Of a stretch of DNA of 64,000 nt, positions 1 through 7,376 are shown one piece after another. The stretch's first letter is position 1, and every line of letters starts with the position of its first letter. The translations under genes were made by a program, and so were the position numbers. The stretch comes from Pedobacter sp. JY14-1 (GTDB lineage: Bacteria; Bacteroidota; Bacteroidia; Sphingobacteriales; Sphingobacteriaceae): contig NZ_JARJHU010000008.1 in assembly GCF_029269825.1 (NCBI RefSeq), positions 558,001 through 622,000 on the forward strand, read 5' to 3'. Under the pieces are notes generated by a model that saw only the letters and a program-made list of their open reading frames with translations, had not been told where the DNA came from and searched no databases.

Positions 1-1
1 C

Positions 2-1075
2 ATGGTCATTGATCCTTCGACAAGGGAGCTGGCTTCGCATGAGCAAAAGATTGTGGAAGCAGCCCAGAAAATACACAAAGACCAGGTAAAAGCCGAAATG
101 CACCAGGCAGTTGTAGAGGTAGGTACGGGTATCTGCCGGAATACCGAGGAGGCCAGGCAGGAGATCTGGCAGTTGCGCCGCACCGTTGCGGAACTTGCGG
201 GGGATATTGGGCTGACGATAGGGGCAGCGGGAACCCATCCCTTTTCAAAATGGGAGCGGCAGCTGATCACGGAACATCCGCGCTATAATGAGATCGTGAA
301 CGAACTGCAGGATGCCGCACGGTCTAACCTGATCTTCGGGCTGCATGTGCATGTGGGCTTTCAGTCCCGGGAAATGGCGATCAATATCGCCAACCAGGTT
401 CGGTATTTCCTGCCTCATGTATTTGCCCTGTCCACAAACTCGCCTTTCTGGGAGGGCAGGAATACAGGATATAAATCTTTCCGCACCAAGGTTTTCGATA
501 AATTTCCCAGAACGGGGATACCGGATGTATTCAACAGCATTGAGGACTATGACAATTATGTGAAGTTGCTGATCAAGACCAACTGTATCGACAATGCGAA
601 GAAGATCTGGTGGGACATCCGTGTGCATCCTTTTTATGAGACGATAGAATTCCGGGTCTGCGACTGCCCGATGCTGGTGGACGAAACGATGGCGCTGGTG
701 GCGCTCTTTCAGTGTCTGTGCGCGAAACTATACAAGCTGCGCCTGCAGAATCTGAATTTTATCAGTTATTCCAGGGCGCTGATCAATGAGAACAAGTGGC
801 GTGCGGCGAGGTATGGTATTGACGGCAGCCTGATCGATTTTGGCAAGGAGATGGAGGTGAACTGCCGGAACCTGATACTGGAACTCCTGGACTTTATTGA
901 TGATGTGGTGGACGGACTGGGCTGCCGCAGGGAGATCGACTACGTGCAGAAGATCATGCAGCAGGGAACCGGTGCCGACCGGCAGCTGGCCGTTTATGAA
1001 CAAAATGGTAATTTTGAAGCTGTAGTAGATTATATTGTTGCTGAAACCTTCCGGGATGATCAACCGGCAAATTAA
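2..1075 (+). CDS. Carboxylate-amine ligase, GCS2/YbdK family (5' partial)
   Basis: This is a glutamate-cysteine-ligase-type (GCS2, COG2170) enzyme that joins a carboxylate to an amine using ATP; YbdK of E. coli is the family reference and has only weak glutamate-cysteine ligase activity, so the true substrate is unknown. Visible family blocks are GTHPFSKW (about residues 77-84), HVHVG (115-119), WDIRVHP (204-210) and EFRVCDCP (216-223). The family normally begins with a GxExE strand just before the VIDP segment seen here, so the first ATG in the window is internal and roughly 15-20 residues lie beyond the left edge. It is followed 21 bases later by a glutamine amidotransferase and then an ATP-grasp-like gene, so it probably acts in a small amide-bond-forming pathway (inference). 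Confidence 0.85.
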   Translation: MVIDPSTRELASHEQKIVEAAQKIHKDQVKAEMHQAVVEVGTGICRNTEEARQEIWQLRRTVAELAGDIGLTIGAAGTHPFSKWERQLITEHPRYNEIVNELQDAARSNLIFGLHVHVGFQSREMAINIANQVRYFLPHVFALSTNSPFWEGRNTGYKSFRTKVFDKFPRTGIPDVFNSIEDYDNYVKLLIKTNCIDNAKKIWWDIRVHPFYETIEFRVCDCPMLVDETMALVALFQCLCAKLYKLRLQNLNFISYSRALINENKWRAARYGIDGSLIDFGKEMEVNCRNLILELLDFIDDVVDGLGCRREIDYVQKIMQQGTGADRQLAVYEQNGNFEAVVDYIVAETFRDDQPAN

Positions 1076-1096
1076 GCGCTGGTCGGGAAAACACAA

Positions 1097-1948
1097 ATGA
1101 GAATAGCGGTTATTGATATGAACAACGGTGCACCAAACCTTGGTCTTGGGGCGATACGGGAAACCCTGAAATGCTATGCCCGGAGCCGTGACATTGGCCA
1201 TCCGGCACTGTCTTACGATGTCTTTGACCTGAGAACCAAGGGTGAATGCCCCGACCTGGGTTATGATATTTACATTTCCAGCGGTGGTCCCGGCGATCCT
1301 TTCGAGGGTGCAGGCATGCGCTGGGAGCAGGACTTTTTTGACTTACTGGAAGGAATCGTACAGCATAACCAGCGAACGGACGAGGGAACATCATCCGGGC
1401 AGAAGAAATATGTGCTGCTGATCTGCCATTCTTTTCAGCTGGCCTGCCGCAAGTTTGGCTTCGGTATAGTTTGCCGCAGGCGTTCTACAGCATTCGGCAT
1501 CTTTCCCGTATCCATGACTTCCGAAGGCCGGGAAGATGAGCTGTTTGCGGAGCTGCCTGATCCGTTCTTTGCCGTTGACAGCAGAGACTGGCAGGTGCTG
1601 ACCACAAAAAACGGCCTGGCTGAGCAAATATCGGGCGGGCAGCCAAGGATATTGGCCCTGGAGAAGGAACGCCCCCATGTAGATCTGGAGCGGTGCATTA
1701 TGGCCGTACGCTTTACGCCGGAGATTGCCGGTACGCAGTTTCATCCTGAAGCTGGTGCAGCGGGCATGCGCAGCTATCTGCTTCAGGATGAAAAGAGGCG
1801 GCTGGTGACGGAAAACCACGGTATAGCCAAATACCAGGAAATGCTGGACAGCCTGGATGATCCGCGCAAGCTGGAACTGACACAAAGCCTGCTGCTGCCT
1901 AATTTTCTGGATAATGCACTGAATGCGCTGCAGGAGGCGGAACCATGA
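1097..1948 (+). CDS. Class I glutamine amidotransferase-like protein
   Basis: A 283-residue protein with a class I (triad) glutamine amidotransferase fold. The presumed nucleophile is Cys110 in LLICHSFQL and the presumed His-Glu pair is H216/E218 in GTQFHPEAG; an oxyanion-loop-like SSGGPGDP sits at 61-68. The nucleophile elbow lacks the usual glycines (ICHSF instead of GICLG), so it is a divergent branch. In this family the domain either releases ammonia from glutamine or cleaves a gamma-glutamyl amide. Sitting between a YbdK-like ligase and an ATP-grasp-like protein, it could supply ammonia or trim a gamma-glutamyl intermediate (inference). It has an extra C-terminal helical tail of about 60 residues. 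Confidence 0.75.
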   Translation: MRIAVIDMNNGAPNLGLGAIRETLKCYARSRDIGHPALSYDVFDLRTKGECPDLGYDIYISSGGPGDPFEGAGMRWEQDFFDLLEGIVQHNQRTDEGTSSGQKKYVLLICHSFQLACRKFGFGIVCRRRSTAFGIFPVSMTSEGREDELFAELPDPFFAVDSRDWQVLTTKNGLAEQISGGQPRILALEKERPHVDLERCIMAVRFTPEIAGTQFHPEAGAAGMRSYLLQDEKRRLVTENHGIAKYQEMLDSLDDPRKLELTQSLLLPNFLDNALNALQEAEP

Positions 1949-1961
1949 GAAAGGATTGCAG

Positions 1962-3149
1962 ATGGTAAGAGCCCTGCGTACACTGTTCAATGAGCGGTTC
2001 CGGCCAGAGTTGTACGGACGGCTGCTGGAAGGATTACAGCAGGACCTCGGCCCTGTGGCTTTCCGGGTAGCGGAAACACCGGTGTTTATCCCTGCCGACC
2101 TGGAGAAAAAGCTTGTACAGGCGGGTGAAGAAGTACTTGCCCTGATCTGCAAGCCTAATTTCAGGACGATAACTGAGCGGGCGGTATCCGAACGATGGCG
2201 GGTACCGGGAGAAAACGAACATCCGCATTTTCTCTGCCTCGACTTTGCGGTATGCAGAGACATAACGGGTACTTTATGTCCCAGATTGATCGAATTGCAG
2301 GGCTTTCCTTCCTTGTATGGCCTTCAGCCCTACCTGGCAGCACTTTATGGGCAGGTATATGAACTTAACCAGGGCCTTACCCCTTTTTTTGGGGGGCTGA
2401 CCCCCGAGACTTACCAGTCCTTGCTGCGGGATGTAATTGTCGGCCGGCACGCACCTCATGAGGTAGCACTCATGGATCTGGATGCGCCTGCCCAGAAAAC
2501 CTATGTGGACTTTCTGCTCACACAAAGAATGCTGGGCATACCGATACTGAGCTTTTCGGATATTATCAGGGAAGGGCGGTGTTTATATTACCGCAATGCA
2601 GAGGGTGAAAAGGTGCGGTTGAAGCGGATCTATAACCGGCTGATCTTTAATGAACTGGAAGGGCGCCCGGAGCTGTTGTGGGGCTTTGACCCAAGAACGG
2701 ACCTGGATGTGGAATGGGCTACGCATCCCAACTGGTTTTATAGGGTCAGCAAGTATACACTACCTTTCCTAAAGGGAGAATTTGTCCCGGCAGCGCATTT
2801 TGTAAACGAGCTTCGACATTTTCCGGCTGATCTGGAAAATTACATACTCAAACCCTTATTCTCTTTTGCCGGATCGGGAGTACAGCTGGAGGTACGGGCG
2901 GATGACCTCAGGAAGCTTGCGCACCCGGAGCAGTGGATCCTGCAACGGAAGGTGGACTACGCCCCGGTGATCCATACGCCCGCGGGCGGCGTTAAGGCAG
3001 AGATCAGGCTGATGTACCTCTGGCCTGATGGCGGACAGCCGCAGTTGTGCATCAATCTGGTGAGAATGAGCCGGGGAAAGATGATCGGAGTAGACTATAA
3101 CCGCGATCTGGACTGGGTGGGTGGCTCCGTTGGCTTATTGCAACGGTAA
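1962..3149 (+). CDS. ATP-grasp-like ligase, third gene of amide-ligase cluster
   Basis: A 395-residue protein that I can place only by fold-level signals. The C-terminal half looks ATP-grasp-like: NYILKPLFSFAGSGV (Lys297 then a glycine-rich turn), WILQRKV (325-331), AEIRLMY with an ExR pair (E347, R349) and an Asn (N380) in VDYNRDLDW as a possible metal ligand. The N-terminal half, with IELQGFPSLYG (110-120) and LKRIYNRLIFNEL (220-232), recalls the pre-ATP-grasp part of glutathionylspermidine-synthase-like proteins. I chose the ATG at 1962 because AAAGGA lies 6-11 bases upstream and the preceding stop is 13 bases away; the in-frame ATG at 1923 would overlap the previous gene. The product is unknown; a peptide or amide ligase is the best inference. 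Confidence 0.6.
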   Translation: MVRALRTLFNERFRPELYGRLLEGLQQDLGPVAFRVAETPVFIPADLEKKLVQAGEEVLALICKPNFRTITERAVSERWRVPGENEHPHFLCLDFAVCRDITGTLCPRLIELQGFPSLYGLQPYLAALYGQVYELNQGLTPFFGGLTPETYQSLLRDVIVGRHAPHEVALMDLDAPAQKTYVDFLLTQRMLGIPILSFSDIIREGRCLYYRNAEGEKVRLKRIYNRLIFNELEGRPELLWGFDPRTDLDVEWATHPNWFYRVSKYTLPFLKGEFVPAAHFVNELRHFPADLENYILKPLFSFAGSGVQLEVRADDLRKLAHPEQWILQRKVDYAPVIHTPAGGVKAEIRLMYLWPDGGQPQLCINLVRMSRGKMIGVDYNRDLDWVGGSVGLLQR

Positions 3150-3188
3150 TTATTACATTTGAAAGACCAGTGCGCTCCGGTGCTTTAT

Positions 3189-3196
3189 TAAATTTG
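3189..3196 (+). promoter_or_regulatory. Possible -7 element TAAATTTG
   Basis: An exact TAnnTTTG match lies 5 bases before the small Cys-rich gene. The nearest TTTG upstream (3158-3161) is 27 bases away, longer than the usual 18-21, and the leader would be almost absent, so this is only a candidate. Confidence 0.3.
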
Positions 3197-3201
3197 TGTA
3201 T

Positions 3202-3360
3202 ATGGACATTCAGACACTATTGGTCATTTTGCTCTTTGCGGGTGCGTTGTTTTACATCGGCCGTATGGTGTACCGTTCCCTGACGCCTAAGAAAGACGGC
3301 TGTGGCAGCAATTGCAAATGCGGAGTTGACTTCTCCGGCATCAACCCGGAAAAGAAATAG
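3202..3360 (+). CDS. FeoB-associated-type Cys-rich membrane peptide (52 aa)
   Basis: A 52-residue protein with one N-terminal membrane segment (LLVILLFAGALFYIGRMVY) and a Lys-rich turn followed by the cysteine cluster CGSNCKCG. This arrangement is that of the small FeoB-associated Cys-rich membrane proteins. In that family the gene usually follows feoB and may help deliver ferrous iron. Here no feoA or feoB is visible; the neighbours are the ligase cluster upstream and a Crp/Fnr regulator 16 bases downstream, so the function may be shared with that regulator or the gene may have been separated from feoB (inference). Confidence 0.6.
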   Translation: MDIQTLLVILLFAGALFYIGRMVYRSLTPKKDGCGSNCKCGVDFSGINPEKK

Positions 3361-3376
3361 ATTTTAACGATACGTT

Positions 3377-3967
3377 ATGCTCGGACTGTTCAAAGACTAT
3401 TTACAGAAAAAGGTAGCCCTAACGGACGAGCAGTTTGGTCTTATTTCGGATAAACTGAAGATCAGGGAATTTGACAAGGGAGAAATGATCCTGATGAAGG
3501 GTGAGGTCTCTTCCCATGTGTACTTCATACTTGAGGGCTTGCTGCGAAGTTATTCCATTGACAGTAAAGGCAAAACGCATATCATCCAGTTTGCTCCTGA
3601 ACAATGGTGGCTTTCAGAACGCAACGGTATTTTATTTAATGAGGAGTCGGAGTTCTTCCTGGATGCCATCGAGGCGACGAAAGCGGTAGTGCTGCCGAAG
3701 GACTTCATGAACGAGGCGGCAAAAGTGGTCCCCTGCATCAATGACCTGAACAGCAAGATGCTGAACAATGCCATCCGCTTTATGCAGAAAAGGATCAATA
3801 TGCTGCTGAGTGCGACAGCAGAGGAGCGGTACCTGGATTTTATCAAATTGTATCCGAACCTGACCCTGCGGGTACCTCAGTGGATGATCGCTTCTTACCT
3901 GGGTATTACCCCGGAATCGTTGAGCAGGGTAAGAAAAGACCTGGCGCATAAGCATTTTAAAAAGTAA
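3377..3967 (+). CDS. Crp/Fnr-family transcriptional regulator
   Basis: A 196-residue regulator with an N-terminal cyclic-nucleotide-type beta barrel (about 25-115, with KGEMILMKGEVSSHVYFILEG) and a short C-terminal winged helix-turn-helix (about 160-190, with ASYLGITPESLSRVRKDL). No Fnr-type cysteine cluster is present at the N-terminus, and I see no clear cAMP-binding Arg-Ser pair, so the ligand is unknown. It starts 16 bases after the small Cys-rich membrane gene and probably shares its transcript. The next gene, yceI, has its own promoter-like element. Typical Bacteroidota relatives respond to redox or stress cues, but nothing here shows the targets. Confidence 0.85.
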   Translation: MLGLFKDYLQKKVALTDEQFGLISDKLKIREFDKGEMILMKGEVSSHVYFILEGLLRSYSIDSKGKTHIIQFAPEQWWLSERNGILFNEESEFFLDAIEATKAVVLPKDFMNEAAKVVPCINDLNSKMLNNAIRFMQKRINMLLSATAEERYLDFIKLYPNLTLRVPQWMIASYLGITPESLSRVRKDLAHKHFKK

Positions 3968-4014
3968 GCATCCATTTCTTAACATAGGTCAATAACCAGC
4001 CAAAACTCCTGGCC

Positions 4015-4022
4015 TAACTTTG
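4015..4022 (+). promoter_or_regulatory. -7 element TAACTTTG before yceI
   Basis: An exact match to the Bacteroidota -7 consensus TAnnTTTG, 41 bases before the yceI ATG at 4064. A good -33 TTTG is not evident at the expected distance. Its position rules out the earlier GTG at 4022 as a start. Confidence 0.45.
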
Positions 4023-4063
4023 TGTTGTTAACAGAAAGATCATTTAAATTAAAACACAAAAAT

Positions 4064-4594
4064 ATGGCAACTACACATTGGTCTCTTGACCCGGCACACA
4101 GTGAATTACAGTTTAAGGTAAAACACCTGATGATCACTACGGTGACCGGCAGCCTGAAAATCTTTAACGCAACGATTGTTACTGAGGGTGATGACTTTCA
4201 AGACGCCCAGGTGACCTTCGAGGCGGAAACGGCTTCTATCGACACAGGCAATGGTGACAGGGACAACCACCTGAAAAGTGCGGATTTCTTTGACGCAGAA
4301 CAGTTTCCTGTAATTGGCTTTAAGTCTTCAGGTATGGAAAAGGACGGCGATGATTATGTACTGAAAGGTGACCTGACCATTAAGGGCGTAACTAAGGCGG
4401 TGAAACTGAATGCAGAGTTTGGCGGAATTGCTACGGATCCATGGGGAAATACAAAAGCGGGCTTCACCCTGAACGGAAAGATCAACAGAACGGATTTTGG
4501 CCTGACCTGGAACGCTGCGCTGGAAACCGGCGGCGTAATGGTGAGTGAAGAGGTAAAAATTGCGGCGGAGCTGCAGTTCGTAAAACAGCCTTAA
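4064..4594 (+). CDS. YceI-family lipocalin-like protein
   Basis: A 176-residue YceI-domain protein, a single beta-barrel that in relatives binds long isoprenoid or amphipathic lipids. Family features are the opening WSLDPAHSELQFKVKHLMI, DNHLKSADFFDAEQFP in the middle and the closing INRTDFGL. E. coli YceI is periplasmic and carries a signal peptide; this copy begins directly at the domain with MATTHWSLD, so it is probably cytoplasmic. I chose the ATG at 4064 over the GTG at 4022 because a -7 promoter element overlaps the latter and the domain begins right after 4064. The pirin gene follows 72 bases downstream; the pair may form a stress-responsive unit (inference). Confidence 0.88.
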   Translation: MATTHWSLDPAHSELQFKVKHLMITTVTGSLKIFNATIVTEGDDFQDAQVTFEAETASIDTGNGDRDNHLKSADFFDAEQFPVIGFKSSGMEKDGDDYVLKGDLTIKGVTKAVKLNAEFGGIATDPWGNTKAGFTLNGKINRTDFGLTWNAALETGGVMVSEEVKIAAELQFVKQP

Positions 4595-4666
4595 GGTTTG
4601 ACAGCCGGTGGCAAAGTATACCGGAAAGTGGCCGGCAGGCGGCATGTGCATGAAAGGTAAATAAGA

Positions 4667-5539
4667 ATGGAAACAAAAGTTAAAAATGTGTCGGCGGTAT
4701 TTGATCCGCCGGCACCTCATATGGTGGGTGACGGATTCAGGGTACATAATTTTTTTCCTGGCAACCGCAGGTTGCAGATGAGCCCTTTTTACCTGCTGGA
4801 TTATAACGCAACGACGGTATTTTCTGCCCGTGAGCAACCGAGAGGTGTGGGGGTGCACCCGCACCGCGGATTCGAAACGGTTACGATCGCTTACCAGGGC
4901 GCAGTGGCCCACCATGACAGTGCGGGCAACAGCGGAGTAATCTATCCGGGGGATGTGCAATGGATGACGGCCGGCCGCGGCATTTTGCATAAGGAGTATC
5001 ACGAACAGGGATACAGCATGCGTGGCGGACCGTTCCAGATGGTACAGCTGTGGGTAAACCTGCCTGCCCGGTATAAGATGACGGAACCGGGCTACCAGGG
5101 CCTGAAAGGATCTGAGCTGCCCCGGTACACGCTTGCGGATGGTTTGGGCGAAGTGGAAATCATTGCGGGCGAATATAAAGGTATTCAGGGCGGTGCACGT
5201 ACATTTTCTCCGTTGCATGTGTTCAATGCGCGCCTGAAAAAGGCTGCGCTGACAGGGTTTAATTTTCCGTTCAGTGATAACACGGGTATGCTCGTCATAG
5301 CGGGGAGCATCCGCATAAACGGGACAACAGAAGCCACTTCCGGGCAGTTTGCCTATTTCGAACATGACGGTGCCGAGATCAGCATAGAAGCATTGGAAGA
5401 CAGCGTGGTACTCATCCTGAGCGGGGAGCCGATCAATGAGCCGGTGGCGCAGTATGGCCCTTTCCTGATGAACACACAGGAAGAATTACAACAGGCACTT
5501 GCGGATTACAACGAGGGCAGGTTTGGCTACCTGGAATGA
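4667..5539 (+). CDS. Pirin-family bicupin
   Basis: A 290-residue pirin, a metal-binding bicupin. The N-terminal cupin carries the metal ligands in VHPHRGFETVTI and in GRGILHKEYH, with the conserved GDVQWMTAG between them; the C-terminal cupin (about 180-280) is degenerate, as usual. Bacterial pirins include quercetin dioxygenases and redox-sensing partners of metabolic enzymes; sequence alone does not say which. It ends 13 bases from the convergent ispF gene. Confidence 0.88.
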   Translation: METKVKNVSAVFDPPAPHMVGDGFRVHNFFPGNRRLQMSPFYLLDYNATTVFSAREQPRGVGVHPHRGFETVTIAYQGAVAHHDSAGNSGVIYPGDVQWMTAGRGILHKEYHEQGYSMRGGPFQMVQLWVNLPARYKMTEPGYQGLKGSELPRYTLADGLGEVEIIAGEYKGIQGGARTFSPLHVFNARLKKAALTGFNFPFSDNTGMLVIAGSIRINGTTEATSGQFAYFEHDGAEISIEALEDSVVLILSGEPINEPVAQYGPFLMNTQEELQQALADYNEGRFGYLE

Positions 5540-5552
5540 AAGATGACTGGTC

Positions 5553-6032
5553 CTAGTACTTTTGCAGTAGACAAACGGCGTAGGCGACTACGCCTTCTTC
5601 CCTTCCGATAAAGCCCATCTGTTCATTAGTTGTGGCTTTGATCGAGATGTCATCTGCAGAAATACCCAGAGCAGCAGCTATATGCTCCTGCATCGCGGGG
5701 ATATGCGGGTTGATCTTGGGAGCTTCAAGGCACAGCATGGCGTCGATATTGCCAATCTCCCAACCTTTTTCCAGAATGAGTTTCCGGGTTTCTTCCAGTA
5801 GTATCAGGCTGCTGATGCCCTTCCAGCGGGGATCGGTATTCTTAAAGTGAAAACCGATGTCACGCAGGTTGGCGGCACCAAGCAGGGCGTCGCAGATGGC
5901 ATGAAGGAGCACATCTGCATCGGAGTGGCCGTAGGCCCCTTTATGGTGTTCGAGCTGCACACCACCGACAAAAAAAGGATGCTGATCTTTAAGCTGGTGA
6001 ACATCGAACCCAAATCCTACTTTTATCTTCAT
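5553..6032 (-). CDS. ispF: 2-C-methyl-D-erythritol 2,4-cyclodiphosphate synthase
   Basis: IspF catalyses the fifth step of the MEP isoprenoid pathway, turning CDP-ME 2-phosphate into MEcPP with loss of CMP. The 159-residue length is standard. The zinc ligands are visible in GFGFDVHQL and GHSDADVLLHAICDAL, and the C-terminal TTNEQMGFIGREEGVVA block is intact. It lies 62 bases downstream of porV on the same strand and may be read from that promoter. The product feeds menaquinone and undecaprenol side chains. Confidence 0.95.
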   Translation of the reverse strand: MKIKVGFGFDVHQLKDQHPFFVGGVQLEHHKGAYGHSDADVLLHAICDALLGAANLRDIGFHFKNTDPRWKGISSLILLEETRKLILEKGWEIGNIDAMLCLEAPKINPHIPAMQEHIAAALGISADDISIKATTNEQMGFIGREEGVVAYAVCLLQKY

Positions 6033-6094
6033 TTCTTTGTTTTTTAATGTTGTTTTGTGTCTCTCCCATTTATCCTTTCATCCTACGCCCGCAC

Positions 6095-7276
6095 TCATTT
6101 CGTATCTCCGAAATTGAACAGCAAAGTAAAACGCAGTGTATTGGCCAGGGCACTTTTCTGCGCATTGGCCATAAGGTAGGAAAAATCGATGTTAAAGATG
6201 TTATATTTCAGGCCGGCCCCGGCTGTAAAGTAGCGACGGTTGCCTTTTGACGGCGTCTCATAGAAATAACCTGCGCGGAAGGCAAACTGCTGATTATACC
6301 AGTATTCTATTCCGGTGGAAATATTGATTTCCCGGAGTTCTTCGCCGAAACCACCCGGTGCATCGCTAAAGGAACCCAGGATACCGGCCGGAACCGAGCG
6401 GTTTGGGTCCTTCCCGGCAATGATCCTGCCCTGACTGTCGTAAAGGGGTTGGGTGGGTACCAGCAATTTGCTCAGGTCTAACGCAAAGGTAAACTGACTG
6501 AAGTCGTCTACCAGGAATGTCGTTGCCCCGCCGAGCCGCAGGTTTCCGGGCAGAAAATTGCTGCTCCCGCCTGAACTGACGTAATTAACCTTGGTCCCGA
6601 TGTTGGATAGGTTGATCCCTGCGGAAACGACGGCATCAGTACCAAAGATGACGGCAGGTTTTTTATAATATGCAGAGATATCTGCCGCGACTGCGGAGGC
6701 AGCATGCGTTTCCTGGGCGGCAGCAAACTGGCCGGAAAAGAGATTGGAATAGATGTACCTTAATGCTGTGCCCAGCGAAAAGCTGTCGCCGAAACGTTTT
6801 GCATAGGTAATGTCTAAGGCCAGTTCATTGGGACTGTAAATCCCCAGATCCTGCTGATTGATGTCTACATATTGGATCTCTCCCAGGGAAAAGAACCTGA
6901 GGGAACTGGCCAGAGTGCTGTTTTCGCTGGTCTTAAAGAATCCGCTGAGGTAAGTGAGGCTGATATCGGGCACCAGGTTCTTCAACCAGGGGCTGTAGGA
7001 TGCTGAAAACCCATAAGACTGTCCGAGAAAGGCCAGTTTAGCGGGGTTATTGCTGGCCGAGTTTGCATCGGGTTGGGTAGCGACTCCGGCATCACCCATA
7101 CCTGCTGTCCGGGCATCGGGGGTAATGAGCAGAAACGGTACAGCAGTGACGATATTATTGGGTCCGCTACCATTGGTCTGAGTACCTTGCCCGACTGTCT
7201 GCGCAGATGTCCGTGCCAGTGGAACGGTCAGCAGAAATAAGGCTGCAATCAGCTTTAAAATAGGCTTTGGATTCAT
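6095..7276 (-). CDS. porV: Type IX secretion outer-membrane protein PorV
   Basis: A 393-residue PorV (LptO) family beta barrel of the outer membrane. In the type IX secretion system it shuttles cargo from the SprA translocon to the PorU sortase for attachment or release. A signal peptide is visible (MNPKPILKLIAALFLLTVPL then ARTSAQT), followed by the family block around VPFLLITPDARTAGMGDAGVAT and a C-terminus ending in an aromatic residue-rich strand (LRFTLLFNFGD). It is divergent from gldJ, 100 bases away. In F. johnsoniae porV lies with porU and gldJ; here porU is absent from this junction. Confidence 0.9.
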   Translation of the reverse strand: MNPKPILKLIAALFLLTVPLARTSAQTVGQGTQTNGSGPNNIVTAVPFLLITPDARTAGMGDAGVATQPDANSASNNPAKLAFLGQSYGFSASYSPWLKNLVPDISLTYLSGFFKTSENSTLASSLRFFSLGEIQYVDINQQDLGIYSPNELALDITYAKRFGDSFSLGTALRYIYSNLFSGQFAAAQETHAASAVAADISAYYKKPAVIFGTDAVVSAGINLSNIGTKVNYVSSGGSSNFLPGNLRLGGATTFLVDDFSQFTFALDLSKLLVPTQPLYDSQGRIIAGKDPNRSVPAGILGSFSDAPGGFGEELREINISTGIEYWYNQQFAFRAGYFYETPSKGNRRYFTAGAGLKYNIFNIDFSYLMANAQKSALANTLRFTLLFNFGDTK

Positions 7277-7316
7277 TTGCGCTGTGGAATGCTGCGTGCA
7301 AGTTAGTAAAGTTTTT

Positions 7317-7347
7317 TTTGCACGTGTTTCTTTTTTACGTAGTTTTA
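7317..7347 (+). promoter_or_regulatory. Promoter of gldJ
   Basis: TTTG (7317-7320), a 19-base spacer, and TAGTTTTA (7340-7347), one mismatch from TAnnTTTG. The predicted start of transcription is about 23 bases before the gldJ ATG at 7377. Confidence 0.5.
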
Positions 7348-7376
7348 ACGATTAGAGTAACTATGTGCACGAACCA

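Noticed and set aside
1391..2263. 290-codon minus-strand frame opposite the amidotransferase and ATP-grasp-like genes
   Set aside because: The + strand frames have correct starts, a ribosome-binding site and catalytic motifs; the antisense frame has none.
4328..5365. 345-codon minus-strand frame opposite yceI and pirin
   Set aside because: Both + strand genes are clear family members over this region, and the antisense translation has no recognisable feature.
5577..5594. 7-bp hairpin GGCGTAG-GCGA-CTACGCC at the end of ispF, near the end of the pirin gene
   Set aside because: It lies in coding sequence and is not followed by a T run on either strand, so it is not called a terminator.
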